DNA from: Siminovitchia sp047228825
GTDB taxonomy: Bacteria; Bacillota; Bacilli; Bacillales; Bacillaceae_C
NCBI RefSeq assembly: GCF_047228825.1
Contig: NZ_JBFEGN010000001.1
Span: 124,001 to 188,000, forward strand
Length of the DNA: 64,000 nt
Reading direction: 5' to 3'
Part shown: positions 18,361 through 26,703 of the stretch, in pieces
Position numbering within the stretch: the first letter of the stretch is position 1
Layout of the letters: each line of letters begins with the position of its first letter
The notes under the pieces: generated by a model
The model's database searches: none
The model's input: the letters and a program-made list of their open reading frames with translations, nothing else
What the model was told of the DNA's origin: nothing
Program-made: the position numbers and the translations under genes

Positions 18361-19503
18361 TTAAAGGAGTGTATAAACATGCTGCCTTGTTTCACGGTCA
18401 ACTTCCTCAATTGCGGACAAATCCGGCTGATCAATAACATTATGCCTTTCCAACGCTTTTTCAATCAACTCCTCAATTTTTAAAAAGGGGATTCGTTCCT
18501 CTAAAAATGCTTCGACAGCGACCTCATTCGCTGCATTCAATACAGCGGGCATCGTTCCCCCTGCCATGCCCGCATCATAAGCAAACCTGAGGCAACGGTA
18601 CCGATCCATGTCCATTTTTTCAAAATGAAGCATGCCTGTCTCCGCGAGACTGAGCCCCTCTGTTTCCAGATTCAGTCTTTCCGGAAAGGAAAATGCATAT
18701 TGAATCGGAATGCGCATATCGGGAGTTCCAAGTTGGGCGATTACACTCCGGTCGTGATATTCCACCAGTGAATGGACAATGCTCTCTCTGTGGAGCAGAA
18801 CTTCAATTTTTTCATAAGGAATGTGAAACAGCCAATGCGCTTCAATGACTTCCAACCCTTTGTTCATCATTGTAGCAGAGTCAATCGTAATTTTGGACCC
18901 CATTGACCAATTCGGGTGGTTTAATGCTTGTTTTAGCGTAACGTGCTGCAGTTGGTCCCTGCTCAAATCCCGGAAGCTCCCTCCGGACGCCGTGATGATC
19001 AATTTAGAGACGTTTGCGCGGTTTTCCCCTTGCAAGCATTGGAAAATGGCAGAATGTTCGCTGTCGACCGGAATGATGTCCACCCCGTATTTTTTCACCG
19101 CATCCATCACAATATGGCCGGCCGTTACAAGCGTTTCCTTATTGGCGAGCCCAATTGTTTTTCCCGCTTCAATCGCATGCAGTGTCGGGACAAGTCCGAT
19201 GCTTCCGGTGACGGCATTTAGTACTATATCGGCTTGGGCGTATACGGCAGCCTCGATCAAACCTTCCATACCGTAAGAAAATTTAGTCCCGGACGGGAAT
19301 TCGGTTTTTAATTGATCACAGTCTGCCTTTTCGAGCACCGCCACGAACTTCGGTTGATGCTCGGAAATAATTTTCCGGACAAGACCGATATTCCTTCCGG
19401 CCGAAATCGCGCACAGCCGAAACCGTCCCGGATGTTGCTTTATGACTTGCAGCGCCTGCGTTCCAACCGATCCCGTTGCGCCCAGCAAACTAATATACTT
19501 CAT
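18361..19503 (-). CDS. dxr: 1-deoxy-D-xylulose-5-phosphate reductoisomerase
   Basis: Second enzyme of the MEP isoprenoid pathway, 380 residues. The N-terminal NADPH-binding motif is LLGATGSVGTQAL; the metal/substrate region includes PVDSEHSAIFQCL and ITASGGSFRD, then NHPNWSMGSKITIDSATMMNKG. The ATG at 19503 (MKYISLLG) follows TTTAGGAGTG; the in-frame ATG at 19521 lacks this. The enzyme supplies isoprenoid units to UppS two genes upstream in the same cluster. Confidence 0.97.
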   Translation of the reverse strand: MKYISLLGATGSVGTQALQVIKQHPGRFRLCAISAGRNIGLVRKIISEHQPKFVAVLEKADCDQLKTEFPSGTKFSYGMEGLIEAAVYAQADIVLNAVTGSIGLVPTLHAIEAGKTIGLANKETLVTAGHIVMDAVKKYGVDIIPVDSEHSAIFQCLQGENRANVSKLIITASGGSFRDLSRDQLQHVTLKQALNHPNWSMGSKITIDSATMMNKGLEVIEAHWLFHIPYEKIEVLLHRESIVHSLVEYHDRSVIAQLGTPDMRIPIQYAFSFPERLNLETEGLSLAETGMLHFEKMDMDRYRCLRFAYDAGMAGGTMPAVLNAANEVAVEAFLEERIPFLKIEELIEKALERHNVIDQPDLSAIEEVDRETRQHVYTLL

Positions 19504-19530
19504 TATTTCACTCCTAAACATAGTCTACAC

Positions 19531-20319
19531 TCATATGATTTGCAAAATATGCAAGAGCGGCAAAACGAATAGCCAGCTGTCACATCTATCGAGAATCCCC
19601 CCGTGGCCCGGCAGGATATTCCCTGAATCTTTTACACCATAATGGCGCTTGAAGGCGGATTGGACCAGATCCCCCATTTGGCCGAAAACGGACAATAAGA
19701 CCGTTACAAACAACAATTTCATTGTTGGAATGCCCATATCCGCTAATACTGCGAACAATAGGGCGATGACTAATGCAACGGCTATGCCCCCGATGGATCC
19801 GCCGATCGTTTTATTCGGGCTGATGACGGGCCACAGCTTTCTTTTTCCCATGGACTTGCCAATAAAATAGGCTCCGGAATCCGTTCCCCATATCACGAAA
19901 AGCGCATAGAAAAGATATACAAGCCCTGCTTCACGGGTCTCAATCAAAAAATAAAAACCTGTGCCGACATACAGCGCGGAAAGGATGGAAAAGCCTGCTT
20001 CGTCAAAAGTAAAGCGGTTTTTTGTAATGACCGTATATGACAAAATGAGCAGAACGGCCAAATACACCATTTCCATTTTTGTAATCCTTCCGGCCGCAAG
20101 CATTTGAAAATATTCACCTGGCAGCAGTATCACCCAAAGCATCAATCCAGCAAGCAAGCTTTGCCCGGACATCGCCGGCTGTTTTTTCATCCTTAACAAT
20201 TCAAAAAGACCTATGGTCGCCATAATATATGTCAAAATCACAAATGGTAGTCCGCCAATCCATGCAAGCGGCAAAAAAATTCCCATGGCAACAATTGCTG
20301 TTACGATTCTTTCTTTCAT
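19531..20319 (-). CDS. cdsA: Phosphatidate cytidylyltransferase (CDP-diglyceride synthase)
   Basis: Integral membrane enzyme making CDP-diacylglycerol from phosphatidic acid and CTP, 262 residues with about seven or eight hydrophobic helices. The family signature appears as KDSGNILPGHGGILDRCDS, with Cys where Phe is usual. The ATG at 20319 overlaps the uppS stop by one base (TAATG), indicating translational coupling; longer in-frame starts would run into uppS. Confidence 0.96.
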   Translation of the reverse strand: MKERIVTAIVAMGIFLPLAWIGGLPFVILTYIMATIGLFELLRMKKQPAMSGQSLLAGLMLWVILLPGEYFQMLAAGRITKMEMVYLAVLLILSYTVITKNRFTFDEAGFSILSALYVGTGFYFLIETREAGLVYLFYALFVIWGTDSGAYFIGKSMGKRKLWPVISPNKTIGGSIGGIAVALVIALLFAVLADMGIPTMKLLFVTVLLSVFGQMGDLVQSAFKRHYGVKDSGNILPGHGGILDRCDSWLFVLPLLHILQII

Positions 20320-21113
20320 TACTGCAGCTCCTCGCTGATTAATCCGCCGTACCGTCTGGATCGACTTTGAAAAGATTCGATCGCATCCAGTAAATGTTTT
20401 TCCGAAAAATCCGGCCATAATACATCAATAAAGAACAGTTCCGTGTATGCAAGCTGCCAAAGCATGAAATTGCTCAGCCTCAGCTCGCCGCTCGTCCTGA
20501 TTAATAGATCGGGATCATTTAACTGTTTCGTCATCAAATAGTTTGAAAAACATTCATCATCAATATCACTTTCTTTTAACCGGCCATCCTTGACATCGGC
20601 AGAAATCTGTTTGATGGCATGAATGATTTCCGCCCGGCTCCCATAATTTAATGCAAAATTTAAAATAAGCCCGTTATTATGTCTTGTATCGTTGATGGCA
20701 CGGTCGACGGCCTTCCGTGTGTACCCGGGAAGGCGGCTTGTGTCACCCATTACACTCACTTTTACATTTTCTTTAACAAGCTCCGGAAGAAAGTTCCCGA
20801 GAAACTCTTCCGGAAGCTTCATTAAATAGTCCACTTCCGATTTTGGCCTTTTCCAATTTTCTGTTGAAAAAGCATACAATGTTAATATTTGTACACCAAG
20901 GCGGTTTGCGGCTTTTGTTATTTTTCTGACCGTCTTCATTCCTTCATGATGGCCCGCAATTCTTGGAAGTGCCCTCTTCTTTGCCCACCGGCCATTTCCG
21001 TCCATGATAATCGCGATATGGCGCGGTATCGGCTGGTTGAGTATTTGCCCTATTCGGTCTTCACTGTGCTCTTTATCTTTTGAAGTTTTCCATAACTTCA
21101 TTTTATTGAACAT
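20319..21113 (-). CDS. uppS: Undecaprenyl diphosphate synthase (cis-prenyltransferase)
   Basis: Makes the C55 lipid carrier for peptidoglycan and teichoic acid synthesis, 264 residues. The active-site motif IAIIMDGNGRWAKKR carries the catalytic Asp; FSTENWKRP and the C-terminal DLLIRTSGELRLSNF / WPDF motifs are present. The ATG at 21113 follows GGAGGACTAATT. It is the first gene of uppS-cdsA-dxr-rseP-proS. Confidence 0.97.
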   Translation of the reverse strand: MFNKMKLWKTSKDKEHSEDRIGQILNQPIPRHIAIIMDGNGRWAKKRALPRIAGHHEGMKTVRKITKAANRLGVQILTLYAFSTENWKRPKSEVDYLMKLPEEFLGNFLPELVKENVKVSVMGDTSRLPGYTRKAVDRAINDTRHNNGLILNFALNYGSRAEIIHAIKQISADVKDGRLKESDIDDECFSNYLMTKQLNDPDLLIRTSGELRLSNFMLWQLAYTELFFIDVLWPDFSEKHLLDAIESFQSRSRRYGGLISEELQ

Positions 21114-21156
21114 AATTAGTCCTCCGTCAGAAGTGCTGGCATCTGGCATCAAACAT

Positions 21157-21180
21157 ATTTTAGCATATTGAAAGGTATAA
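21157..21180 (-). promoter_or_regulatory. Candidate extended -10 promoter of uppS
   Basis: TGC-TAAAAT (-10 hexamer at 21157-21162) lies about 45 nt upstream of the uppS start with no good -35; an alternative TTGTAA/TCATAT pair lies further upstream. The frr terminator on the far side makes some promoter here likely. Confidence 0.4.
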
Positions 21181-21270
21181 GCGATATGATTCCCCCCGAT
21201 TTATTATTACAAATTTGAGAGGCGCGGAAAACTGTGAAAAAAGAAAACTTCCATCTGAATGATATCGCCA

Positions 21271-21294
21271 TAAAAAAACCCTCCGAAAGGAGGG
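21271..21294 (-). terminator. Terminator of the rpsB-tsf-pyrH-frr operon
   Basis: 6-bp GC stem CCCTCC/GGAGGG (21289-21294 with 21279-21284), tetraloop TTTC, then seven T on the minus strand, about 20 nt after the frr stop. Confidence 0.92.
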
Positions 21295-21316
21295 GATAAT
21301 ATCGATTGATATTTGC

Positions 21317-21874
21317 CTAAACTGCTAAAACTTCCTGCTCTTTTTCCTTCGTAATCCGATCAATCTGCCTGATATGTTCATCCGTCAGCTTTTGGATATC
21401 TTCTCCATATGAGCGCAAGTCATCTTCAGAAATATCTCCGCTTTTCTCAAGTTTTTTTAATTCGTCGTTTCCATCCCGGCGAATGTTCCGGATCACGACT
21501 TTGGCATCTTCTGCTTCTCTTCTTACTTGTTTCACAAGGTCTTTGCGCCGTTCTTCCGTAAGCTGCGGAATCGAAATTCTGATGAGTGAACCATCGTTTG
21601 CCGGCGTTAAACCGAGGTCGGATTTCAATATCGCTTTTTCCATATCACCCAAAACTGTTTTATCGTAAGGTTGAATGACAAGGAGCCGAGCTTCGGGAAC
21701 GGAGATTGTGGCCAATTGGTTGATCGGTGTCGGTACACCATAGTAATCAACGGTAATTTTGTCCAGAAGTGCTGCGTTTGCCCGTCCGGCCCGTATGCTC
21801 GCCAATTCCCGGCTGTAGACTTGAACGGCTTTTTCCATTTTCTCTTTTACATTCGAGATTACTTGATTAGGCAT
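21317..21874 (-). CDS. frr: Ribosome recycling factor
   Basis: With EF-G it splits post-termination ribosomes. 185 residues, the standard length. Conserved parts: RAGRANAALLDKITVDYYG, TPINQLATISVPEARLL and IPQLTEERRKDLVKQVRR. The ATG at 21874 overlaps the pyrH stop by one base (TAATG) and has AGGGGGAAAG upstream. Strong terminator downstream. Confidence 0.98.
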   Translation of the reverse strand: MPNQVISNVKEKMEKAVQVYSRELASIRAGRANAALLDKITVDYYGVPTPINQLATISVPEARLLVIQPYDKTVLGDMEKAILKSDLGLTPANDGSLIRISIPQLTEERRKDLVKQVRREAEDAKVVIRNIRRDGNDELKKLEKSGDISEDDLRSYGEDIQKLTDEHIRQIDRITKEKEQEVLAV

Positions 21875-22599
21875 TATGCTTTCCCCCTTACTATCGTTCC
21901 GATTGGTTTTCCCAAAACGGCACGTTTAATATTTCCTTTTTCGGTAAAAGAAAAGACGATCAGCGGAATATCATTGTCCATGCATAGTGATGAAGCCGTT
22001 GAGTCCATGACGGCCAAGCCCTCTTTCAGTACGTCAAGATATGAAAGCTGCTCGTATTTGACGGCATCTTTATCCAGTTTCGGATCGGTATTATAAACTC
22101 CGTCAACATTGTTTTTCGCCATTAAAATGACGTCGGCTTCAATTTCGGCAGCCCTTAAGGCAGCGGTTGTGTCGGTTGAAAAGTAAGGATTTCCCGTTCC
22201 GGCCGCAAAAATGACAACGCGCTTTTTCTCAAGATGGCGAATGGCCCGGCGCCTGATGTAAGGCTCGGCTACTTGAATCATGTCTATTGAAGTTTGAACC
22301 CGTGTTTCGATTCCCAATTGTTCAAGGCTGTCTTGAAGGGCGAGCGAGTTCATGACTGTGGCAAGCATGCCCATATAGTCTGCCGTCGCCCGGTCCATTC
22401 CCATTTCGCTCCCTACTTTTCCTCTCCAAATATTTCCTCCCCCAACAACTACGGCAATTTCCACATCAAGTTCTGCGACTTCCTTTATTTGCTCCGCAAT
22501 GGATTTGATGACGGCCGGATTTATGCCAAAGCCCTGGTCACCCGCCAATGCTTCCCCACTCAACTTAAGTACAACTCGGTTATATTTCGGGATGCTCAT
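21874..22599 (-). CDS. pyrH: UMP kinase
   Basis: Amino-acid-kinase-fold enzyme phosphorylating UMP to UDP, 241 residues. Motifs: KLSGEALAGDQGFGI, VVGGGNIWRG, GMLATVMNSLAL and AAGTGNPYFSTDTTAALRA. The ATG at 22599 (MSIPKYNRV) follows TTGGAGGTTCAG; a longer frame to 22629 is not supported. It lies between tsf and frr, as in most bacteria, linking pyrimidine supply and translation genes. Confidence 0.98.
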   Translation of the reverse strand: MSIPKYNRVVLKLSGEALAGDQGFGINPAVIKSIAEQIKEVAELDVEIAVVVGGGNIWRGKVGSEMGMDRATADYMGMLATVMNSLALQDSLEQLGIETRVQTSIDMIQVAEPYIRRRAIRHLEKKRVVIFAAGTGNPYFSTDTTAALRAAEIEADVILMAKNNVDGVYNTDPKLDKDAVKYEQLSYLDVLKEGLAVMDSTASSLCMDNDIPLIVFSFTEKGNIKRAVLGKPIGTIVRGKA

Positions 22600-22633
22600 C
22601 TGAACCTCCAAGTCAATTATGTATTCCATGTTT

Positions 22634-22661
22634 GTAAAAGAGGGAACACTAAGTGTTCCCC
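22634..22661 (-). terminator. Hairpin/attenuator between tsf and pyrH
   Basis: 8-9 bp stem GGGAACAC(T)/(A)GTGTTCCC (22652-22660 with 22642-22650) followed by TCTTTT on the minus strand. The weak T run suggests partial termination that lowers pyrH-frr relative to rpsB-tsf. Confidence 0.6.
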
Positions 22662-22675
22662 ATGATGGATGATCT

Positions 22676-23557
22676 TTATTTCTTCGCTTGATTCATGACT
22701 TCTTCAGCAAAGTTATCCTGGCGTTTTTCCATGCCTTCGCCTACTTCATAACGGACAAAATCCGCGACTTCCGCTCCTTTTGAGCTGACAAATTTGCCGA
22801 CTTTTTCATCCGGATTTTTTACGAAGGATTGGTCAAGAAGACAAATTTCCTCAAAAAATTTGCCAAGGCGGCCTTCCACCATTTTTTGGACAATCTTTTC
22901 CGGTTTGCCTTCATTTAAAGCCTGTTCCGTTAAAACTTGGCGCTCGCGCTCAATTTCTTCTTCAGACACTTGATCGCGGGAAATGTATTTAGGTTTAATG
23001 GCAGCAATATGCATGGCAACATCCTTGGCCGCATCAGCGTCCGTCGTTCCTTCAAGAACAGTCAAAACGCCAATGCGCCCCCCCATATGCAGATATTCGC
23101 CAAATGCGCCGTTATCCGTTTTCGTTTTGACCGCAAAACGGCGGAGCGTAATTTTCTCACCGATTTTGGCAATGGCTGCATTAATATACTCGGTTACAGT
23201 TTCACCGCTGCTCATTTTTTGTTCAAGCGCTTCTTCCAAGGATGCAGGTTTGTTGGCAAGCAAATGCCGAGCCAATTCTTTAACGAGCTCCTGAAAGTTT
23301 TCATTTTTTGCTACGAAGTCTGTTTCGGCATTCACTTCCACGATGACGGCTTCGTTGCCTTCACTTACAATATAAGTCGTTCCTTCCGCTGCGATCCGGT
23401 CGGCTTTTTTCGCCGCCGATGCCATTCCTTTCTTTCTGAGAAAGTCGATGGCTTCTTCCATGTTGCCGTTTGTTTCTGTCAATGCTTTTTTGCAGTCAAG
23501 CATGCCGGCACCTGTTTTGGCACGCAGTTCTTTTACCATTTGTGCAGTAATTGCCAT
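22676..23557 (-). CDS. tsf: Elongation factor Ts
   Basis: Guanine nucleotide exchange factor for EF-Tu, 293 residues. The N-terminal UBA-like domain (MVKELRAKTGAGMLDCKKAL) and the EF-Ts core with ETDFVAKNENFQELV and LHMGGRIGVLTVLEG are present. ATG at 23557 with AAGGAGGATAATACT. A terminator-like hairpin lies on each side, so this gene and rpsB form a high-expression unit. Confidence 0.98.
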   Translation of the reverse strand: MAITAQMVKELRAKTGAGMLDCKKALTETNGNMEEAIDFLRKKGMASAAKKADRIAAEGTTYIVSEGNEAVIVEVNAETDFVAKNENFQELVKELARHLLANKPASLEEALEQKMSSGETVTEYINAAIAKIGEKITLRRFAVKTKTDNGAFGEYLHMGGRIGVLTVLEGTTDADAAKDVAMHIAAIKPKYISRDQVSEEEIERERQVLTEQALNEGKPEKIVQKMVEGRLGKFFEEICLLDQSFVKNPDEKVGKFVSSKGAEVADFVRYEVGEGMEKRQDNFAEEVMNQAKK

Positions 23558-23598
23558 AGTATTATCCTCCTTGAATGAGATGCGAACGAAGTTGTTTG

Positions 23599-23634
23599 AA
23601 AAAAGGTGACAAGTGTATGCACTCTTATCACCTT
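23599..23634 (-). terminator. Hairpin/attenuator between rpsB and tsf
   Basis: Stem AAGGTGA/TCACCTT (23628-23634 with 23603-23609), extended inward by GAGTG/CACTT pairs, then TTTTTT on the minus strand. It probably acts as a partial terminator in the rpsB-tsf unit. Confidence 0.75.
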
Positions 23635-23668
23635 CGCTCAGCCAAAATATGGCAGTTATGTTTAGCTG

Positions 23669-24391
23669 TTATGCATTGGCAGTTTCAGACTCTTCTTCTT
23701 CCTGCTCTTCGCTGAACTTTGCCTCCAACAGGGCGTCGGCCATTGTAGCTGTCAGCAATTTTACTGCGCGGATTGCGTCATCGTTGGCAGGAATTACGTA
23801 GTCAATTTCATCCGGATCACAGTTCGTATCAACGATGCCGACAATCGGAATATTTAATTTCCGGGCTTCAGCCACCGCAATGCGCTCTTTTCTTGGATCG
23901 ATGATGAACATTGCATCCGGAAGAGTATTCATGTCTTTGATTCCGCCCAAAAATTTGACGAGACGGTCCCGTTCACGATTGAGCATGACAACTTCTTTTT
24001 TCGGAAGAACGTCAAATGTTCCGTCCTCTTCCATTTTTTCAATCGCTTTTAAGCGTTCGATTCTTTTTTGGATTGTTTCAAAGTTCGTTAAAGTTCCGCC
24101 GAGCCAGCGGTGGTTCACGTAGTAGTGTCCGGCTCTCTCCGCTTCATCTTTAACGGATTCCTGGGCCTGCTTTTTCGTTCCGACAAAAAGGACTTTACCG
24201 TCGTTTTCGGCAAGCTCCCTCATAAAATTGTAGGCTTCCTCAACTTTTTTCACCGTTTTTTGCAAGTCGATGATATAAATACCGTTTCTTTCCGTAAAAA
24301 TGTATTTTTTCATTTTGGGATTCCAACGGCGCGTCTGGTGTCCGAAATGTACACCGGCTTCAAGCAATTGCTTCATGGAAATGATAGACAT
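23669..24391 (-). CDS. rpsB: 30S ribosomal protein S2
   Basis: 240-residue S2. Conserved stretches include LLEAGVHFGHQTRRWNPKMK, HRWLGGTLTNF and VGIVDTNCDPDEIDYVIP; an acidic tail ends the protein. The ATG at 24391 (MSIISMKQL) follows GGGAGGAAAAATTT; the frame extends to 24427 but without a suitable ribosome binding site. It has its own promoter and leader, separating it from the flagellar operon. Confidence 0.98.
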   Translation of the reverse strand: MSIISMKQLLEAGVHFGHQTRRWNPKMKKYIFTERNGIYIIDLQKTVKKVEEAYNFMRELAENDGKVLFVGTKKQAQESVKDEAERAGHYYVNHRWLGGTLTNFETIQKRIERLKAIEKMEEDGTFDVLPKKEVVMLNRERDRLVKFLGGIKDMNTLPDAMFIIDPRKERIAVAEARKLNIPIVGIVDTNCDPDEIDYVIPANDDAIRAVKLLTATMADALLEAKFSEEQEEEESETANA

Positions 24392-24544
24392 AAATTTTTC
24401 CTCCCTGGTTTTTTTCCTCCGTTTCAATCATTTTTTGTGCAGACTGTTTTCGAAAGCAGCCCAAAACAGCACCATGCCACAAAATTATGAAACGTGTGTT
24501 TTCATACCATCCCATAATATAGCACAATCAAAACGGGTATTCAA
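24392..24544 (-). promoter_or_regulatory. rpsB promoter and structured leader
   Basis: Sigma-A promoter TTGAAT (24539-24544), 17 nt, TATATT (24516-24521), starting right after the swrB stop. The leader of about 115 nt has two hairpins: TATGAAA/TTTCATA (24500-24506 with 24486-24492) and CTGTTTT/AAAACAG (24463-24469 with 24444-24450). S2 autoregulation through the rpsB leader is known in several bacteria; here it is inferred from position and folding only. Confidence 0.65.
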
Positions 24545-24552
24545 GTAAAGTT

Positions 24553-25005
24553 TTAAGCATCCCGATAAAATTTCATGGCAAGCTCAATTTCTGTTTTTCC
24601 TTTCCCAAGGGTTTTGGCAATTTCGGCCAACGTCATCCCCTGTGCCGCCATCTCTTCCACTTGTTTGCGGAGAGATGGTCCCTCTTGGGACGTTTCCTGT
24701 TTTTCGGGCCCGTCAAACGTTTCTTCGGAAAGATCGGCATGCTCATCGGCTCCCCGGTTAAGCGGGAGATTTTGCGGCGGATTCTCCCTTTTTTCCCTGA
24801 CATGCATGATTTGCTGCAAAAACCGGTCATTTTCTTCCCGGATCTCCGCCAGCAGCCCATTTACCAATTCTTCCGATTCGGAAAGCAGGGCGCGCTGCTT
24901 TTTTTCAATCTCCACGAAACGGTTTTGCCGCATGAAAAGCAGGATCATGGCAAAAATTAAAAGGACGTTCAATAAAAATGAAATAAGTATCATGATGGCT
25001 GTCAA
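24553..25005 (-). CDS. swrB: Swarming motility protein SwrB (YlxL-like)
   Basis: A 150-residue protein with one N-terminal membrane helix (about 5-25), a charged coiled-coil region (about 28-70), a variable linker and a C-terminal helix-turn-helix-like segment MAAQGMTLAEIAKTLGKGK. In B. subtilis SwrB/YlxL is the last gene of the fla operon and helps activate FliP-dependent export at the switch. Start taken as the TTG at 25005 with GAGGGATCC upstream; 12 nt after sigD. Confidence 0.85.
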   Translation of the reverse strand: MTAIMILISFLLNVLLIFAMILLFMRQNRFVEIEKKQRALLSESEELVNGLLAEIREENDRFLQQIMHVREKRENPPQNLPLNRGADEHADLSEETFDGPEKQETSQEGPSLRKQVEEMAAQGMTLAEIAKTLGKGKTEIELAMKFYRDA

Positions 25006-25017
25006 ATGGATCCCTCA

Positions 25018-25782
25018 CTATCTTAATTGCATGAGCTCATTTCTTAGCTTGAATAACGCTTTGGAATGAATTTGTGAAATTCTTGAAGTCGACAGGCTCA
25101 TGATCTGGCCAATTTCTGTCAAGGTCAATTCCTCTTTATAAAACAGGCTTAAAACGAGTTGTTCATTTTCCGTCAGGCTGGCGATTGCCCCAGCCATTTC
25201 TTCCAGCCATTCATGATGGACAAGTTGTTCCTCGGGACCGGGAGTTTGTTCATCTTTAATTGTATACCCTTGATATTCCTGGTCTTCATCACCAGTCAGA
25301 AAATCATCCACGGAGATGATTTGGGAAAAATAATATTCATTGATCGTTCTCGTTACATCGCCTTCATCAAGGCCAAGCTCATTCGCAATCTCTTCCGCCG
25401 TTACACGGCGCATATATCGCTGTTCAAGCTCCTGCTGCACCGATTCGATTTCCTTTGCTTTGTCGCGCGTATTTCTCGGCAGCCAATCTTCCTTGCGCAG
25501 GCCGTCCAAAATGGCGCCTCTGATCCGAAACGATGCATACGTTTCAAATTTTAAATCCCGGGAATGGTCAAACTTTTCGAATGCATCCAAAAGACCAATG
25601 AGTCCAAAGCTTCTTAACTCTTCCCGGCATACATTTTTGGGCAAATTGACGGAAATTCGCTGTACATGGTATGAAACAAGAGGCATATATTTTTTTACCA
25701 AATGATTGCCGGAATGTTCATCCCTTGTTTTTTTCCAGCGATCCCAATGCCTCCGTTCTTCAAGAGGCGGGGAAAGTGACAT
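25018..25782 (-). CDS. sigD: RNA polymerase sigma factor SigD (flagellar sigma)
   Basis: FliA/SigD-type sigma-28 directing late flagellar, autolysin and motility genes. Regions 2 (YASFRIRGAILDGLRKEDW), 3 (RYMRRVTAEEIANELGL) and 4 (LTLTEIGQIMSLSTSRISQIHSKAL) are all present in 254 residues, the same length as in B. subtilis. The ATG at 25782 (MSLSPPLEER) follows AAGGAGGAGATCC. Only 57 nt separate it from flhG; the cheB-A-W-C-D block that lies here in B. subtilis is missing. Confidence 0.97.
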   Translation of the reverse strand: MSLSPPLEERRHWDRWKKTRDEHSGNHLVKKYMPLVSYHVQRISVNLPKNVCREELRSFGLIGLLDAFEKFDHSRDLKFETYASFRIRGAILDGLRKEDWLPRNTRDKAKEIESVQQELEQRYMRRVTAEEIANELGLDEGDVTRTINEYYFSQIISVDDFLTGDEDQEYQGYTIKDEQTPGPEEQLVHHEWLEEMAGAIASLTENEQLVLSLFYKEELTLTEIGQIMSLSTSRISQIHSKALFKLRNELMQLR

Positions 25783-25839
25783 ATGGATCTCCTCCTTATC
25801 GAAATGGAAACGGGGCAAAAGGTTGTGAAAATATCCGCA

Positions 25840-26703
25840 TCATGACTTGCCGTAAAACAGCTTGCGCAATCTTGAAATAAATGAATCGCTCTTCATTTCA
25901 CCATTAAGTCCGTTCCTTCCCGTCAACCGGTCAACGGCATGTTCCAATTTTACAGAAACGGGAGAGCGGGGATATACACAATAAACAGGGCTGTAATCCA
26001 AGACGGCTTTTCTCACATGTCTGTCTTCCGGCAAAATCCCCAACAAGTCAATTTCCTTCTGAAGAAACCTGCGCATGGCCTGCTGGAGGCGAAGAAATGT
26101 TTCCTGTCCCTGCTTATCGTTATCAGTCCGGTTGCACATGACGAGAAACCGGGTGTTTTCATTTTGCAGATGTGCCAGTTTCATGATCGAGTAAGCATCC
26201 ATGACCGCAGTAGGTTCCGGAGTTGTCACTACGATTAAATCATCGGCTGCCAGCAGAATGGAAAGCAGCGATTGACCCGCTCCTGCAGCCATATCAAAAA
26301 TAAGATAATCGTATGTCTCCTGAAACATTTGAAATCCGGCGAGAAACATTTTTACCGTATTGCCGTCCATTTCAACTGCATCATAAAGTCCGTTGCCGCC
26401 CGCTACATAAGAAACGCCAAAAGGCCCTTCCTGAACAATTTGCGATAGCGGTTCACCGTTAAATATAAAATCGCCCATCGTCTTGGGCGCCGAGCCGCCT
26501 AAAAGCAAATGAACGTTGCCCATGCCGATATCGAGATCAAAAACGAGCACTTTATAGCCTTTTTTGGCAAGGATGACAGCCATATTGCTGGAAATGTTCG
26601 ACTTGCCCACTCCGCCTTTTCCGCTGACAACGGCCAACGTTCTTGCCGCGTTCTTTGCTTTTTGCCTCATTTTTAATCGCAGGCTTTCAGCTTGGTCCTT
26701 CAT
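25840..26703 (-). CDS. flhG: Flagellum site-determining ATPase FlhG (YlxH, MinD-like)
   Basis: A 287-residue MinD/ParA-type ATPase controlling flagellar number and C-ring assembly with FliM/FliY. The deviant Walker A KGGVGKS lies at 29-35 and DLDIGMGNVHLLLGG follows. An N-terminal basic segment (the FlhF-activating helix in B. subtilis, DQxxxLR type: KDQAESLRL) is present. Its start overlaps the flhF stop by four bases (ATGA). Confidence 0.95.
   Translation of the reverse strand: MKDQAESLRLKMRQKAKNAARTLAVVSGKGGVGKSNISSNMAVILAKKGYKVLVFDLDIGMGNVHLLLGGSAPKTMGDFIFNGEPLSQIVQEGPFGVSYVAGGNGLYDAVEMDGNTVKMFLAGFQMFQETYDYLIFDMAAGAGQSLLSILLAADDLIVVTTPEPTAVMDAYSIMKLAHLQNENTRFLVMCNRTDNDKQGQETFLRLQQAMRRFLQKEIDLLGILPEDRHVRKAVLDYSPVYCVYPRSPVSVKLEHAVDRLTGRNGLNGEMKSDSFISRLRKLFYGKS

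Noticed and set aside
20320..20418. N-terminal extension of cdsA
   Set aside because: It lies inside uppS in another frame; the TAATG-coupled start at 20319 fits the family.
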